From the NCBI GenBank assembly GCA_050943215.1, contig JBMNOU010000099.1, positions 1-5,299 of the forward strand: a stretch of 5,299 bases of DNA, in the 5' to 3' direction. The stretch comes from JBMNOU01 sp050943215 (GTDB lineage: Bacteria > Bacillota > Clostridia > Christensenellales > SZUA-584). Position numbers and translations under genes: made by a program. The notes beneath the pieces are model-generated. The model was not told the origin of the DNA and ran no database searches. It worked only from the letters and a program-made list of their open reading frames with translations. Shown here piece by piece: positions 1-5,299 of the stretch. How positions within the stretch are numbered: the first letter of the stretch is position 1; each line of letters opens with the position of its first letter.

Positions 1-833
1 AGATCACGGGTATTGCGGAATGCATGCCAGAATCGAAAAAAATATTTCCACCAGATGTTTGTCCTGCATGCGGACACTGGTTGACGGAAAAAGGTGCGCA
101 TCTTTTCTGTGAGAACATGCTTTATTGCCGCCCGCAGATGACAAGGGCTATCGCACATTTCGCATCCCGTGACGCGATGGATATTACCACACTATCAAAC
201 AAAACGGCCGAGGCGCTTTACGATCACCTCGGTATCAGCGACGTTTCTGATCTGTATTATCTTGATTATGACAATGTTAAAACTCTCCCGGGGTTTGGTG
301 AAAAGAAAGCGGAGAATTTGAAAAATGCTATCGAACAAAGCAAGATTCGCCCGCTTGCCAGTTTTATATATGCAATTGGTATACCCGGTATCGGATTAAA
401 AACGGCAAAGGATCTGGCGGAAAAGTATCAAAGCGTTGATACGCTTATGGCGGCGGATTTGGATACCCTGACAGCAGTGGACGGGATTGGCGAGACACTG
501 GCTCAAAATATAATTGAGTTTTTTAAAGACAGCCGGGTAAAAAACATCATTGACAGGATGACCGCGGCGGGTGTTAAACCCGTGTTTGAACAAACCGTCA
601 AAAAGGATATGGCATTTTCAGGCAAAAAAGTTGTGCTGACCGGCACGCTTAATAGGTATACAAGAAAAGAAGCGTCGGATATCATCGAAGCTTTAGGGGG
701 AGAGGTAATCTCGGCGGTCAGCAAAAAGACCGATTATGTGCTGGCGGGAGAAAGCCCTGGCAGCAAGCTTGATAAGGCACGCACTCTCGGCATCACCGTA
801 ATCGATGAGAAGCAATTTGCAGAAATGATATGA
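1..833 (+). CDS. ligA: NAD-dependent DNA ligase LigA, C-terminal part (5' end outside window)
   Basis: This is the C-terminal part, about 277 residues, of bacterial NAD-dependent DNA ligase, which seals nicks in replication and repair. The reading frame is open from base 3, so the ATG at 24 is internal and not a start. Counting from that Met, a zinc finger has Cys 13, 16, 29 and 35 (CPAC, then C-x5-C). It is followed by the family's 'HFASRDAMDI' segment and by helix-hairpin-helix motifs near 89-100 (LPGFGEKKAENL), 119-127 (GIPGIGLKT) and 153-158. A BRCT domain covers about 195-269 (TGTL near 206, GGEV near 225). The adenylation domain and most of the OB fold lie upstream of the window, and the seven codons before Met24 probably end the OB fold. 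In the finger region the usual 'C.NP.CPAQ' reads CENMLYCRPQ, with all four cysteines kept. The gene ends at TGA 831-833, before a strong hairpin. Identity is certain from motif order; only completeness is limited. Confidence 0.97.
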   Translation, partial: ITGIAECMPESKKIFPPDVCPACGHWLTEKGAHLFCENMLYCRPQMTRAIAHFASRDAMDITTLSNKTAEALYDHLGISDVSDLYYLDYDNVKTLPGFGEKKAENLKNAIEQSKIRPLASFIYAIGIPGIGLKTAKDLAEKYQSVDTLMAADLDTLTAVDGIGETLAQNIIEFFKDSRVKNIIDRMTAAGVKPVFEQTVKKDMAFSGKKVVLTGTLNRYTRKEASDIIEALGGEVISAVSKKTDYVLAGESPGSKLDKARTLGITVIDEKQFAEMI

Positions 834-855
834 TTGAGTTTATCGACAAAAAAAT

Positions 856-884
856 AACGGTCTGCTAATAAGCAGCCGTTTTTA
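856..884. terminator. Bidirectional rho-independent terminator between ligA and murC
   Basis: Arms AACGG-CTGCT (856-860 and 862-866, one bulged T at 861) and AGCAGCCGTT (871-880) close an AATA loop. On the plus strand the stem runs into TTTTTA (879-884), ending ligA 23 bp after its stop. On the minus strand the same stem is followed by seven T (complement of A848-854), which would end murC about 55 bp after its stop. The convergent arrangement and the T-runs on both sides support use in both directions. Confidence 0.85.
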
Positions 885-933
885 TATTGAAAAGTTATCT
901 TAACGTTGTTTTTTCTTTCAAAAGCGAAAAGCC

Positions 934-2298
934 CTACAGCAGCTTCCTGGTTTCCTTATTGACGCTGCCTGACCCTAACGTGATTACAATGTCACCAGGA
1001 TGCGCGTGCTGTTCAAGGTATGCGCTGATCTCTTCAAACGTCGCTATGTATTTGCAGCAGGAATGCTTTGATATCGCGTCTGCCAGGTCTGTTGCGTGAA
1101 TTTCTCCATTGTCGATATCGCGTCCCGGATAAATATCGGGTACGAGCACCATGTCCACATGCGGAAAACTAACTGCGTATTTGTCTTTGAGCGTTTTTGC
1201 TCGCGTGAAAGAGTTGCATTGAAATACCGCCCAGAGCCTTTGATGGGGATATTTTGAGGCTGCTTCGAGGCACGCGGCAATTTCGACCGGGTGGTGCGCG
1301 TAATCGTGGAAGATCTTGACACCGCTTTTTTCACCGATAAATTCGAATCTGCGATCCGCCAGGTGATATTGATTCAGCGCACCCGACGCATCTGCCGGGT
1401 TGATGCCAAAGACCTCGCTGCACACCGTAATCGCCGCAAGCGCGTTCGCCATGTTATGGCGCCCTACGACAGAAAGCCTGATGTTTGCTGTGCCCTTAGG
1501 AGACACGATATCAAATGAGGGGCAGCCAAAGCCGTCATATTCAATGTTTGTTGCGATATAGTCCGCGTTTTCAAACCCGTAGGTAACGATATATCTGCCG
1601 CATTCATCTGCGAGCCTTTTAACAAGGGGGTCGTGTACATATGCAAAAAGAATGCCGTCTTTTGGCAGAAGCGCGATAAATTTAAAAAAAGCCTGGTATA
1701 TTTCGTCGATGTCTCGGTAGTAATCAAGATGGTCGTCATCGATGTTGTTGACTAGCGCGTATGTCGGCCTGAGCTCTAGAAAACTCTCGACATATTCGCA
1801 GGCCTCTGTCAGAAACGCAGGATACTCTCCTAGTGCGACGCCGCCGCCAAGGAAGTCTACCATGCCGCCGATATGGACAGTGGGGTCGATACCGCACTGG
1901 CGCAATATCAGAGCCGTCATCGACGTGATTGTTGTCTTGCCGTGACATCCAGCGATGCCTATTACCGTTTTATACTGTCTGCTAATCAGGCCAAGCAGAG
2001 ACGCTCGAGTGAGCATTGGCAGCCCGAGGGACACCGCCATGTCATATTCGGGGTTGCCCGGCTTTATCGCGGCGGAATAAACGACCAGGGAAGCATCACC
2101 GATATTATCGGCGCTGTGACCAATCACAAACGGGATGCCCTCTTTTTCAAGCTTTTTCGTAAAAACAGACTCACTGATGTCAGACCCCTTGGGGCTGTAA
2201 CCTAAATCTTTCAGTATGACCGCAAGACCGCTCATACTGCATCCGCCGATACCGATAAAATGAATACTTTTGCCTTTAAATTGCTGTAAATCAACCAT
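934..2298 (-). CDS. murC: UDP-N-acetylmuramate--L-alanine ligase (MurC)
   Basis: This is the cytoplasmic ATP-dependent Mur ligase that adds L-alanine to UDP-MurNAc, the first residue of the peptidoglycan stem peptide. At 454 residues it has normal family length. Three domains are visible. The N-terminal Rossmann domain has FIGIGGCSMSGLA (14-26). The central ATPase has the P-loop GIAGCHGKTT (114-123, K121), EACEY (165-169), DHLDYY (189-194) and HN at 281-282. The C-terminal domain has LADRR (313-317), DYAHHP (332-337) and FQCNSFTR (359-366), and ends in GDIVITLGSGSV. The usual T of GTHGKT is C here, and the usual FQPHTYTR is altered. I recall similar variants in clostridial MurC and do not read them as damage. 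The start chosen is ATG 2298-2296, because AGAGAGGA (complement of 2304-2311) lies 5 nt upstream. A further Met at 2352 would fall on the promoter. The gene is single, divergent from purR and convergent with ligA. Confidence 0.95.
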   Translation of the reverse strand: MVDLQQFKGKSIHFIGIGGCSMSGLAVILKDLGYSPKGSDISESVFTKKLEKEGIPFVIGHSADNIGDASLVVYSAAIKPGNPEYDMAVSLGLPMLTRASLLGLISRQYKTVIGIAGCHGKTTITSMTALILRQCGIDPTVHIGGMVDFLGGGVALGEYPAFLTEACEYVESFLELRPTYALVNNIDDDHLDYYRDIDEIYQAFFKFIALLPKDGILFAYVHDPLVKRLADECGRYIVTYGFENADYIATNIEYDGFGCPSFDIVSPKGTANIRLSVVGRHNMANALAAITVCSEVFGINPADASGALNQYHLADRRFEFIGEKSGVKIFHDYAHHPVEIAACLEAASKYPHQRLWAVFQCNSFTRAKTLKDKYAVSFPHVDMVLVPDIYPGRDIDNGEIHATDLADAISKHSCCKYIATFEEISAYLEQHAHPGDIVITLGSGSVNKETRKLL

Positions 2299-2358
2299 AT
2301 ATATCCTCTCTGCACTACACAGGAAAGCCTTTGTATGCCAAAATGGAGCCATATCAAT

Positions 2359-2408
2359 GCATTATACTCTAAACAGTGGAATAATATCAATAAAAAAGGC
2401 ATTATACT
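2359..2408. repeat. 10-bp direct repeat GCATTATACT in the murC/purR control region
   Basis: GCATTATACT occurs at 2359-2368 and again at 2399-2408, exactly 40 bp apart, close to four helical turns. The first copy contains the murC -10 box. The second lies just upstream of and touching the purR -35 region, and also contains a minus-strand TATAAT (complement of 2401-2406) with no good -35. It could be a pair of operator sites on the same DNA face, a second weak murC promoter, or a chance repeat in AT-rich DNA. Confidence 0.5.
2361..2390 (-). promoter_or_regulatory. Sigma-A-type promoter of murC
   Basis: Read on the minus strand, TTGATA (complement of 2385-2390) and TATAAT (complement of 2361-2366) are 18 bp apart, matching the consensus at 5 of 6 and 6 of 6 bases. 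Transcription would start near 2354, giving a leader of about 55 nt before the murC ATG at 2298. This supports the shorter murC start. Confidence 0.75.
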
Positions 2409-2409
2409 A

Positions 2410-2438
2410 TTTAAAAAAGACATAAAAAATTCTATAAT
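2410..2438 (+). promoter_or_regulatory. Sigma-A-type promoter of purR
   Basis: A perfect TATAAT at 2433-2438 follows TTTAAA (2410-2415, 4 of 6 match to TTGACA) with a 17-bp spacer. The start would be near 2445, leaving a leader of about 25 nt that contains the GAGGT ribosome site at 2460-2464. No PurBox-like CCGAAC is present anywhere in 2299-2469, so the sequence gives no support for autoregulation by PurR through a canonical box. Confidence 0.7.
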
Positions 2439-2469
2439 GATATAGATGACAACTTTTTTGAGGTAATTT

Positions 2470-3288
2470 ATGATGGAAAAAACGGATAGAAAAACGAGGA
2501 TTGCTGTTGTCACAGGCATGTTGATAAAAAACCCGTGCAAGGTCTATTCATTAAAAGTATTTTGCGATATGTTCGGTGCGGCAAAATCAACCATGAGTGA
2601 GGATATCGCAATTTTGAGAAATTTGCTGAAAAAGTATGGACAGGGTGATATTGAAGTTGTACTCGGCGCAGGAGGAGGCGTTAGATATATACCATTTATC
2701 CTGCCTGAGCAAAAGTCGGACTTTTTAACAGACGTAGCGGACAAGCTTTCCGATCCATCACGGATCCTTCCGGGCGGATATATATATACCGCGGATATTC
2801 TTTCAAACCCGCAATATGTCTGTACGATGGCAGACATTCTTGCCGGCAAGTTCATCAAAACAAACCCCGACGTTGTCGTTACTGTGGAGACAAAGGGCAT
2901 TATGCTTGCCTTTTGTGTGGCACGATCGCTCTGCAAGCCGTTGGTCATTGCAAGGCGTGATGCAAAAATAACTGAGGGCTCTGTTGTTACGATTAATTAT
3001 CTGGCGGGATCATCCAGAACCCTGCGTACGATGTCATTGTCGAGACGCGCGGTCTGTCCCGGACAAAAAGCGCTTATTATCGATGATTTTATCGCAGGGG
3101 GCGGTACGCTGCACGCACTTTGCGAAATGATGAAAGAGTTCAGCATCACCGTTGTGGGCTGCGGTGTAGCCATCGCAACAAAGCTTCCTGAGAAAAAGAG
3201 AATCGACAACTACAAGACGCTGCTGATGCTAAGTGATGTAAACGCGGCGCAAGATCATATCGAAATACATCCCTTCAGGACAATATAA
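2470..3288 (+). CDS. purR: Purine operon repressor PurR (winged helix plus phosphoribosyltransferase-like domain)
   Basis: This is the Firmicutes PurR repressor. In Bacillus subtilis it binds PurBox DNA at purine genes and releases it when PRPP occupies the PRT-like domain. The 272 residues align end to end in my memory with B. subtilis PurR. The N-terminal winged helix covers about 8-75 with recognition-helix segment AKSTMSED (38-45) and GAGGGVRYIP (66-75). ILPGGYIY follows at 99-106. The PRT domain has VETKGI (139-144), the TEGS..TINY..GSS stretch (168-182) and the PRPP-binding loop LIIDDFIAGGGT (202-213). It is a regulator and not an active transferase in characterised members. The start at ATG 2470 has GAGGT 5 nt upstream; an ATG immediately follows at 2473, and the two starts differ by one residue. 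It is divergent from murC. Its TAA at 3286-3288 lies 10 bp from the stop of the convergent gene. Targets cannot be told from this window. Confidence 0.94.
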   Translation: MMEKTDRKTRIAVVTGMLIKNPCKVYSLKVFCDMFGAAKSTMSEDIAILRNLLKKYGQGDIEVVLGAGGGVRYIPFILPEQKSDFLTDVADKLSDPSRILPGGYIYTADILSNPQYVCTMADILAGKFIKTNPDVVVTVETKGIMLAFCVARSLCKPLVIARRDAKITEGSVVTINYLAGSSRTLRTMSLSRRAVCPGQKALIIDDFIAGGGTLHALCEMMKEFSITVVGCGVAIATKLPEKKRIDNYKTLLMLSDVNAAQDHIEIHPFRTI

Positions 3289-3298
3289 CTGTCATTTT

Positions 3299-4663
3299 TT
3301 ATTGGCTATTTTCTACAGCCAAAATATCAGCCACGCATTCTTCCAGCATGCCAAGCTCTGAAAGAGCTGACGCGACGCTGTATCGCGCGCGGTAATCTTT
3401 TGTACACAAAAGCGTTTTTTCTAGGCTGTTTTTATCAATCCCGAATTTGGCTGCGCTAGCAGGCGTACCGAATAGTTTAAAAAATCTGATAATATCCCGA
3501 TAATCTGGTAATATCGCGCAGTCTTTTTTGTATTGAACGTGGTACGTGGCGAGTGCACCGATACGTCGCTGCTGCTCAGGCCATTCAAGATACCATTCCT
3601 CGTTTGTATGGATCACGCCCTTACCAACGCGCGGGGGGTAGCAATTCATAATGAACGATTCCTTCTGTGCTTTTGTCATACGGCTGTGTTTGATTTTTTG
3701 AACATCAACGGCCGATAGATCCGCATGCCTGAGCCTATCATGCATCATTAATGCATATATAAGGCCGATACCTGCGCCGATGCCGTGAGAAGGTGCGTTT
3801 TCCCCGAAAGCGATCTTCCTCATCTCCCAGTAATGCGTGATGTTATGCTCAACGGATGCAACAGGCCGCGTGGATCCTACAATCAGCACGGTTAGTCCTG
3901 CCAGTACCAGAGATCCGATCAGCGCCTCCATGCCTTTCTCCGTGCACTTTGCGATCTCTTCAATATGGGATGTGCATTGATTGAGCGCTGCTGCCAAAAG
4001 CTTTTCGCACAGAGGGCAAAACACTTCGGAGACGACCGCATGCCCCAGCTTCCAGTCTACAAGCGCATTATATTTTGCCAGAACGTCACCCACACCCGAC
4101 GTCTGCATCAATAGCGGTGCGGAGGCGAGTATGGCCGGATCAAACATCAAAAGCCGCGCGGAATTTCCGTATTCGGACAGTTTCATTCCGTCTATAATCA
4201 TAGCGGATGTAATCGACGTATACCCGTCCATTGAAGCGGCTGTACCAAACACCGCGAAAGGCAAGCCCGCTAAAAACGCGCTACGCCGCGTTAAATCGGT
4301 GATGACGCCCGAACCGACCGAAAGCAAAAATTCTGTGCTGCTATCAATAAAAGTTAAAATATGTGACGCCATTTGTGGTGTTGGCTCAACCTTTTTACCG
4401 GGGAGCAGACAAAGACGGCAGACAAAACCAGCGCTTTTGAGTTGATTTTCTATCTTTTTTGCAGCCGCTTCGTATGTGTTGTTATCCGCGACGATCAAAA
4501 CGTTTTTGCCAAGACGGCTTTGCGCAATGCAGCCCGCACACCCGTCGATCAGCCCGGTACGAATGTATATATCCATATCCGGCATGGCGTGGTCAAATGC
4601 GCAATCGCAGCTTAAGTTTTCCAGTGTCAGTTTTCCGTCTTTTTTAACGATATCGACATTCAT
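3299..4663 (-). CDS. Glycerol-1-phosphate dehydrogenase, AraM/EgsA family
   Basis: This cytoplasmic oxidoreductase of the iron-containing alcohol dehydrogenase superfamily probably reduces dihydroxyacetone phosphate to sn-glycerol 1-phosphate with NAD(P)H. It has 454 residues. The nucleotide-binding turn is VGSGVITD (116-123), followed by the family segment GTAASMDGYTS (140-150). The three expected metal ligands are present: D193 in GVGDVLAKYN, H273 in VEHNITHYWEM and H293 in SHGIGAG. The 'TRPVAS' before H273 corresponds to the family's 'SRPASG'. The N-terminal CDCAFDH (19-25) resembles the cysteine-rich start of clostridial relatives. The protein is about 60 residues longer than B. subtilis AraM (394 as I recall), mostly after residue 330. 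The start at ATG 4663 has AAAGGA (complement of 4671-4676) 7 nt upstream. The gene stands alone, with its own promoter. A glycerol dehydrogenase role is the main alternative, because substrate cannot be read from motifs. Confidence 0.85.
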   Translation of the reverse strand: MNVDIVKKDGKLTLENLSCDCAFDHAMPDMDIYIRTGLIDGCAGCIAQSRLGKNVLIVADNNTYEAAAKKIENQLKSAGFVCRLCLLPGKKVEPTPQMASHILTFIDSSTEFLLSVGSGVITDLTRRSAFLAGLPFAVFGTAASMDGYTSITSAMIIDGMKLSEYGNSARLLMFDPAILASAPLLMQTSGVGDVLAKYNALVDWKLGHAVVSEVFCPLCEKLLAAALNQCTSHIEEIAKCTEKGMEALIGSLVLAGLTVLIVGSTRPVASVEHNITHYWEMRKIAFGENAPSHGIGAGIGLIYALMMHDRLRHADLSAVDVQKIKHSRMTKAQKESFIMNCYPPRVGKGVIHTNEEWYLEWPEQQRRIGALATYHVQYKKDCAILPDYRDIIRFFKLFGTPASAAKFGIDKNSLEKTLLCTKDYRARYSVASALSELGMLEECVADILAVENSQ

Positions 4664-4692
4664 GATGTATTCCTTTCAGAGAGATGTATGTG

Positions 4693-4731
4693 GTAAATAG
4701 ACCGTCTTGTTTTCTATAATACGGTCTTTAC
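4693..4731. repeat. Inverted repeat flanking the -10 and start site of the G1P dehydrogenase gene, possible operator
   Basis: AGACCGT (4699-4705) and ACGGTCT (4721-4727) form perfect 7-bp arms 15 bp apart. Allowing a 2-nt bulge (4698-4699), the arms grow to GTAAA/GACCGT against ACGGTCTTTAC, 11 bp. The gap holds most of the -10 box and the expected start site, a position typical of a repressor site. The transcript would contain only one arm, so an RNA hairpin in the gene's own mRNA is unlikely. Confidence 0.5.
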
Positions 4732-4744
4732 TACCCGGTGTCAA
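4716..4744 (-). promoter_or_regulatory. Sigma-A-type promoter of the G1P dehydrogenase gene
   Basis: On the minus strand a perfect TTGACA (complement of 4739-4744) and TATTAT (complement of 4716-4721, 5 of 6) are separated by exactly 17 bp. The start would fall near 4709, giving a leader of about 45 nt with the ribosome site at 4671-4676. This is the best-matching promoter in the window. Confidence 0.82.
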
Positions 4745-4753
4745 ACGGTGATT

Positions 4754-4763
4754 CGCATATGCG
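4754..4763. repeat. Perfect 10-bp palindrome CGCATATGCG
   Basis: CGCATATGCG is self-complementary and lies 9 bp upstream of the -35 box of the G1P dehydrogenase gene, followed by GTATGCAT, which repeats part of it. It could be an activator or repressor site for that promoter, but palindromes of this length also occur by chance. No protein family can be named. Confidence 0.25.
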
Positions 4764-4792
4764 TATGCATTTGCTAAACCAGCATAAATGGC

Positions 4793-5072
4793 TTAAAAAC
4801 GCTCCCATGCATTAAAGGCTGCTTGATGATACATGCCATGCACTGACAATAGCAACACAAAGACACCCGATTGCATAGCCTGATTCCTGGCGGCCCGGAT
4901 GCCCAATATGACATACGCCACCAAATACGGCGGCCATATAAATAAAAAAAGCAGCGCAAAACGCCTACCGCAAGAGCTTTAAAAGATCGGCACCGATGAT
5001 GATAGCATTTCGTTTTAGGTAATCGATCCATACGCCCGTAAACGGTCTATTCAATATGACCGGTTTAAAACG
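4793..5072 (-). pseudogene. Degraded fragment of an MFS transporter
   Basis: No intact frame covers this stretch, but two minus-strand frames give MFS-like peptide. From 5072 to the TAG at 4967-4965 one frame reads ..KPVILNRPFTGVWIDYLKR.. then NAIIIGADLLKLLR. This matches the loop between helices 2 and 3, including motif A (G-x3-D-x3-R), as in drug-exporter MFS proteins: 'PQVILGPFAGVWVDRWNRR..II.AD'. After a one-base shift, the frame open from 4978 to the TAA at 4795-4793 reads LLFLFIWPPYLVAYVILGIRA, then ARNQAMQSGVFVLLLS, like helices 3-4 and the following loop ('YVILFIRA..FQ.PAMQS..'). The N-terminal helix, all later helices and any start or ribosome site are missing. In-frame stops bound both pieces. 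I infer a truncated, frameshifted relic. The alternative is chance resemblance, but two adjacent matches in the right order make that unlikely. Confidence 0.6.
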
Positions 5073-5105
5073 TTATATGTAAGTATTGCCCTACAGCAGA
5101 TTTAA

Positions 5106-5137
5106 TTGATACTAAATATATTTAGTCGATTCATAAT
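5106..5137 (+). promoter_or_regulatory. Candidate promoter and operator for the gene starting at 5204
   Basis: TTGATA (5106-5111) and CATAAT (5132-5137) are separated by 20 bp, longer than the usual 17. The spacer is largely filled by a perfect palindrome (5111-5126). Such stretched spacers with an internal dyad are known for promoters controlled by MerR-family activators. The start would be near 5144, with a leader of about 60 nt. The boxes could also be coincidental, since the region is very AT-rich. Confidence 0.35.
5111..5126. repeat. Perfect 16-bp palindrome ACTAAATATATTTAGT
   Basis: The two 8-bp halves ACTAAATA and TATTTAGT are exact reverse complements with no gap. The next base pair outward (T5110, C5127) breaks the symmetry. 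It lies about 80 bp before the last start codon. It is followed by no T-run and has no loop, so it suits a dimeric DNA-binding protein better than a terminator. Confidence 0.6.
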
Positions 5138-5148
5138 CTTAAATATGT

Positions 5149-5170
5149 TAAAGTAATACATAAAGCAATA
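5149..5170. repeat. Short direct repeat TAAAGYAATA, 12-bp period
   Basis: TAAAGTAATA (5149-5158) and TAAAGCAATA (5161-5170) differ at one base and are 12 bp apart, in the leader region of the last gene. Both are AT-rich and may be a chance duplication. No function is assigned. Confidence 0.3.
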
Positions 5171-5203
5171 ATGTTTAGGTTTACATTAGAAAAAGGTATA
5201 AAC

Positions 5204-5299
5204 ATGAAATTTTACGATTTATCAAAACAGGATCGGGAACAAAAACGTATCGATATACAAAACGATATTTTACAAAATTTTAAGCAATCTGAGGTCTGT
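5204..5299 (+). CDS. Unidentified protein, N-terminal 32 codons (3' end outside window)
   Basis: A reading frame opens at ATG 5204 and stays open to the last base, beginning MKFYDLSKQDREQKR and continuing with an acidic, glutamine- and asparagine-rich stretch. AAAAAGG at 5190-5196, 7 nt before the ATG, is a good ribosome site and decides the start. The 32 visible residues are hydrophilic, rich in K, Q, D and I, and likely helical. There is no signal peptide or membrane helix. I do not recognise the family from so little. The gene follows a palindrome-bearing candidate promoter and about 130 bp of AT-rich DNA, and is separated from the G1P dehydrogenase gene by the MFS relic. Start and ribosome site make it a likely real gene; its function is unknown. 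Confidence 0.7.
   Translation, partial: MKFYDLSKQDREQKRIDIQNDILQNFKQSEVC

Noticed and set aside
24..26. ATG at 24 as the start of a short zinc-finger/BRCT protein.
   Set aside because: The frame is open to the window edge, no ribosome site precedes the ATG, and the domain order is that of the C-terminal part of LigA.
1291..2205. Several 70-110 codon plus-strand frames opposite murC.
   Set aside because: They are antisense shadows of murC, with no ribosome site and no recognisable protein features.
2299..2352. Longer murC start at 2352, adding 18 residues.
   Set aside because: It would begin at about the predicted transcription start (near 2354) with no ribosome site. The ATG at 2298 has AGAGAGGA and begins just before the conserved Rossmann turn.
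3302..3322. Inverted repeat TTGGCT / AGCCAA (9-nt loop) considered as a terminator.
   Set aside because: It overlaps the last codons of the dehydrogenase gene, has a weak 6-bp stem, and is followed by A-rich DNA on the strand being transcribed, not by a T-run.
3981..4445. Plus-strand 154-codon frame opposite the dehydrogenase gene.
   Set aside because: It lies fully antisense to a gene with all family motifs. It has no ribosome site I can see and no recognisable domain.
4774..5031. Minus-strand 85-codon frame starting at 5031.
   Set aside because: It has no ribosome site and an odd Cys-, Arg- and Trp-rich composition. The MFS-like peptide lies in the other two minus-strand frames, so this is a shadow of the relic.
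4664..5203. Search for a tRNA, riboswitch, CRISPR or insertion-sequence end in the 540-bp gap.
   Set aside because: I saw no cloverleaf, no regularly spaced repeat and no terminal inverted repeat with target duplication. The gap is explained by the promoters and the MFS relic.

Overview
The window reads as a chromosomal segment of a low-to-mid GC Firmicute, most likely a member of the Clostridia. The grounds are a PurR-type purine repressor (a Firmicutes family), a MurC of the variety seen in Clostridia, a divergent murC/purR pair that I recall from Clostridium genomes, AGGA-type ribosome binding sites and sigma-A-like promoters. The species cannot be fixed from the sequence.

Layout. Bases 1-833 (+) hold the C-terminal part of ligA (NAD-dependent DNA ligase), cut by the window edge. 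A hairpin at 856-880, with T-runs on both sides, sits between ligA and the convergent murC and should terminate both. murC (934-2298, -) and purR (2470-3288, +) are divergent and share a 171-bp AT-rich control region with a recognisable sigma-A-type promoter for each and a 10-bp direct repeat spaced 40 bp. purR runs into a convergent gene, with only 10 bp between stop codons. That gene (3299-4663, -) encodes a glycerol-1-phosphate dehydrogenase of the AraM/EgsA family. Its promoter (TTGACA-17-TATTAT) lies at 4716-4744, and an inverted repeat flanks the -10 box.

Bases 4745-5203 carry no intact gene. The minus strand of about 4793-5072 holds the wreck of a major-facilitator (MFS) transporter: motif A is readable in one frame, and a following transmembrane stretch is readable in another after a frameshift. 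Further on is a perfect 16-bp palindrome (5111-5126) between a -35-like and a -10-like box, ahead of a last gene that starts at 5204 and leaves the window after 32 codons. That gene is unidentified.

The intact genes are housekeeping functions that do not form one pathway: DNA replication and repair, the first amino-acid addition in peptidoglycan precursor synthesis, purine regulation, and polar-lipid or glycerol-phosphate metabolism. I see no mobile element, CRISPR array, RNA gene or defence system. I found no convincing previously undescribed system. The most interesting parts are the hidden MFS remnant, the palindromic sites in two promoters and the bacterial G1P dehydrogenase.
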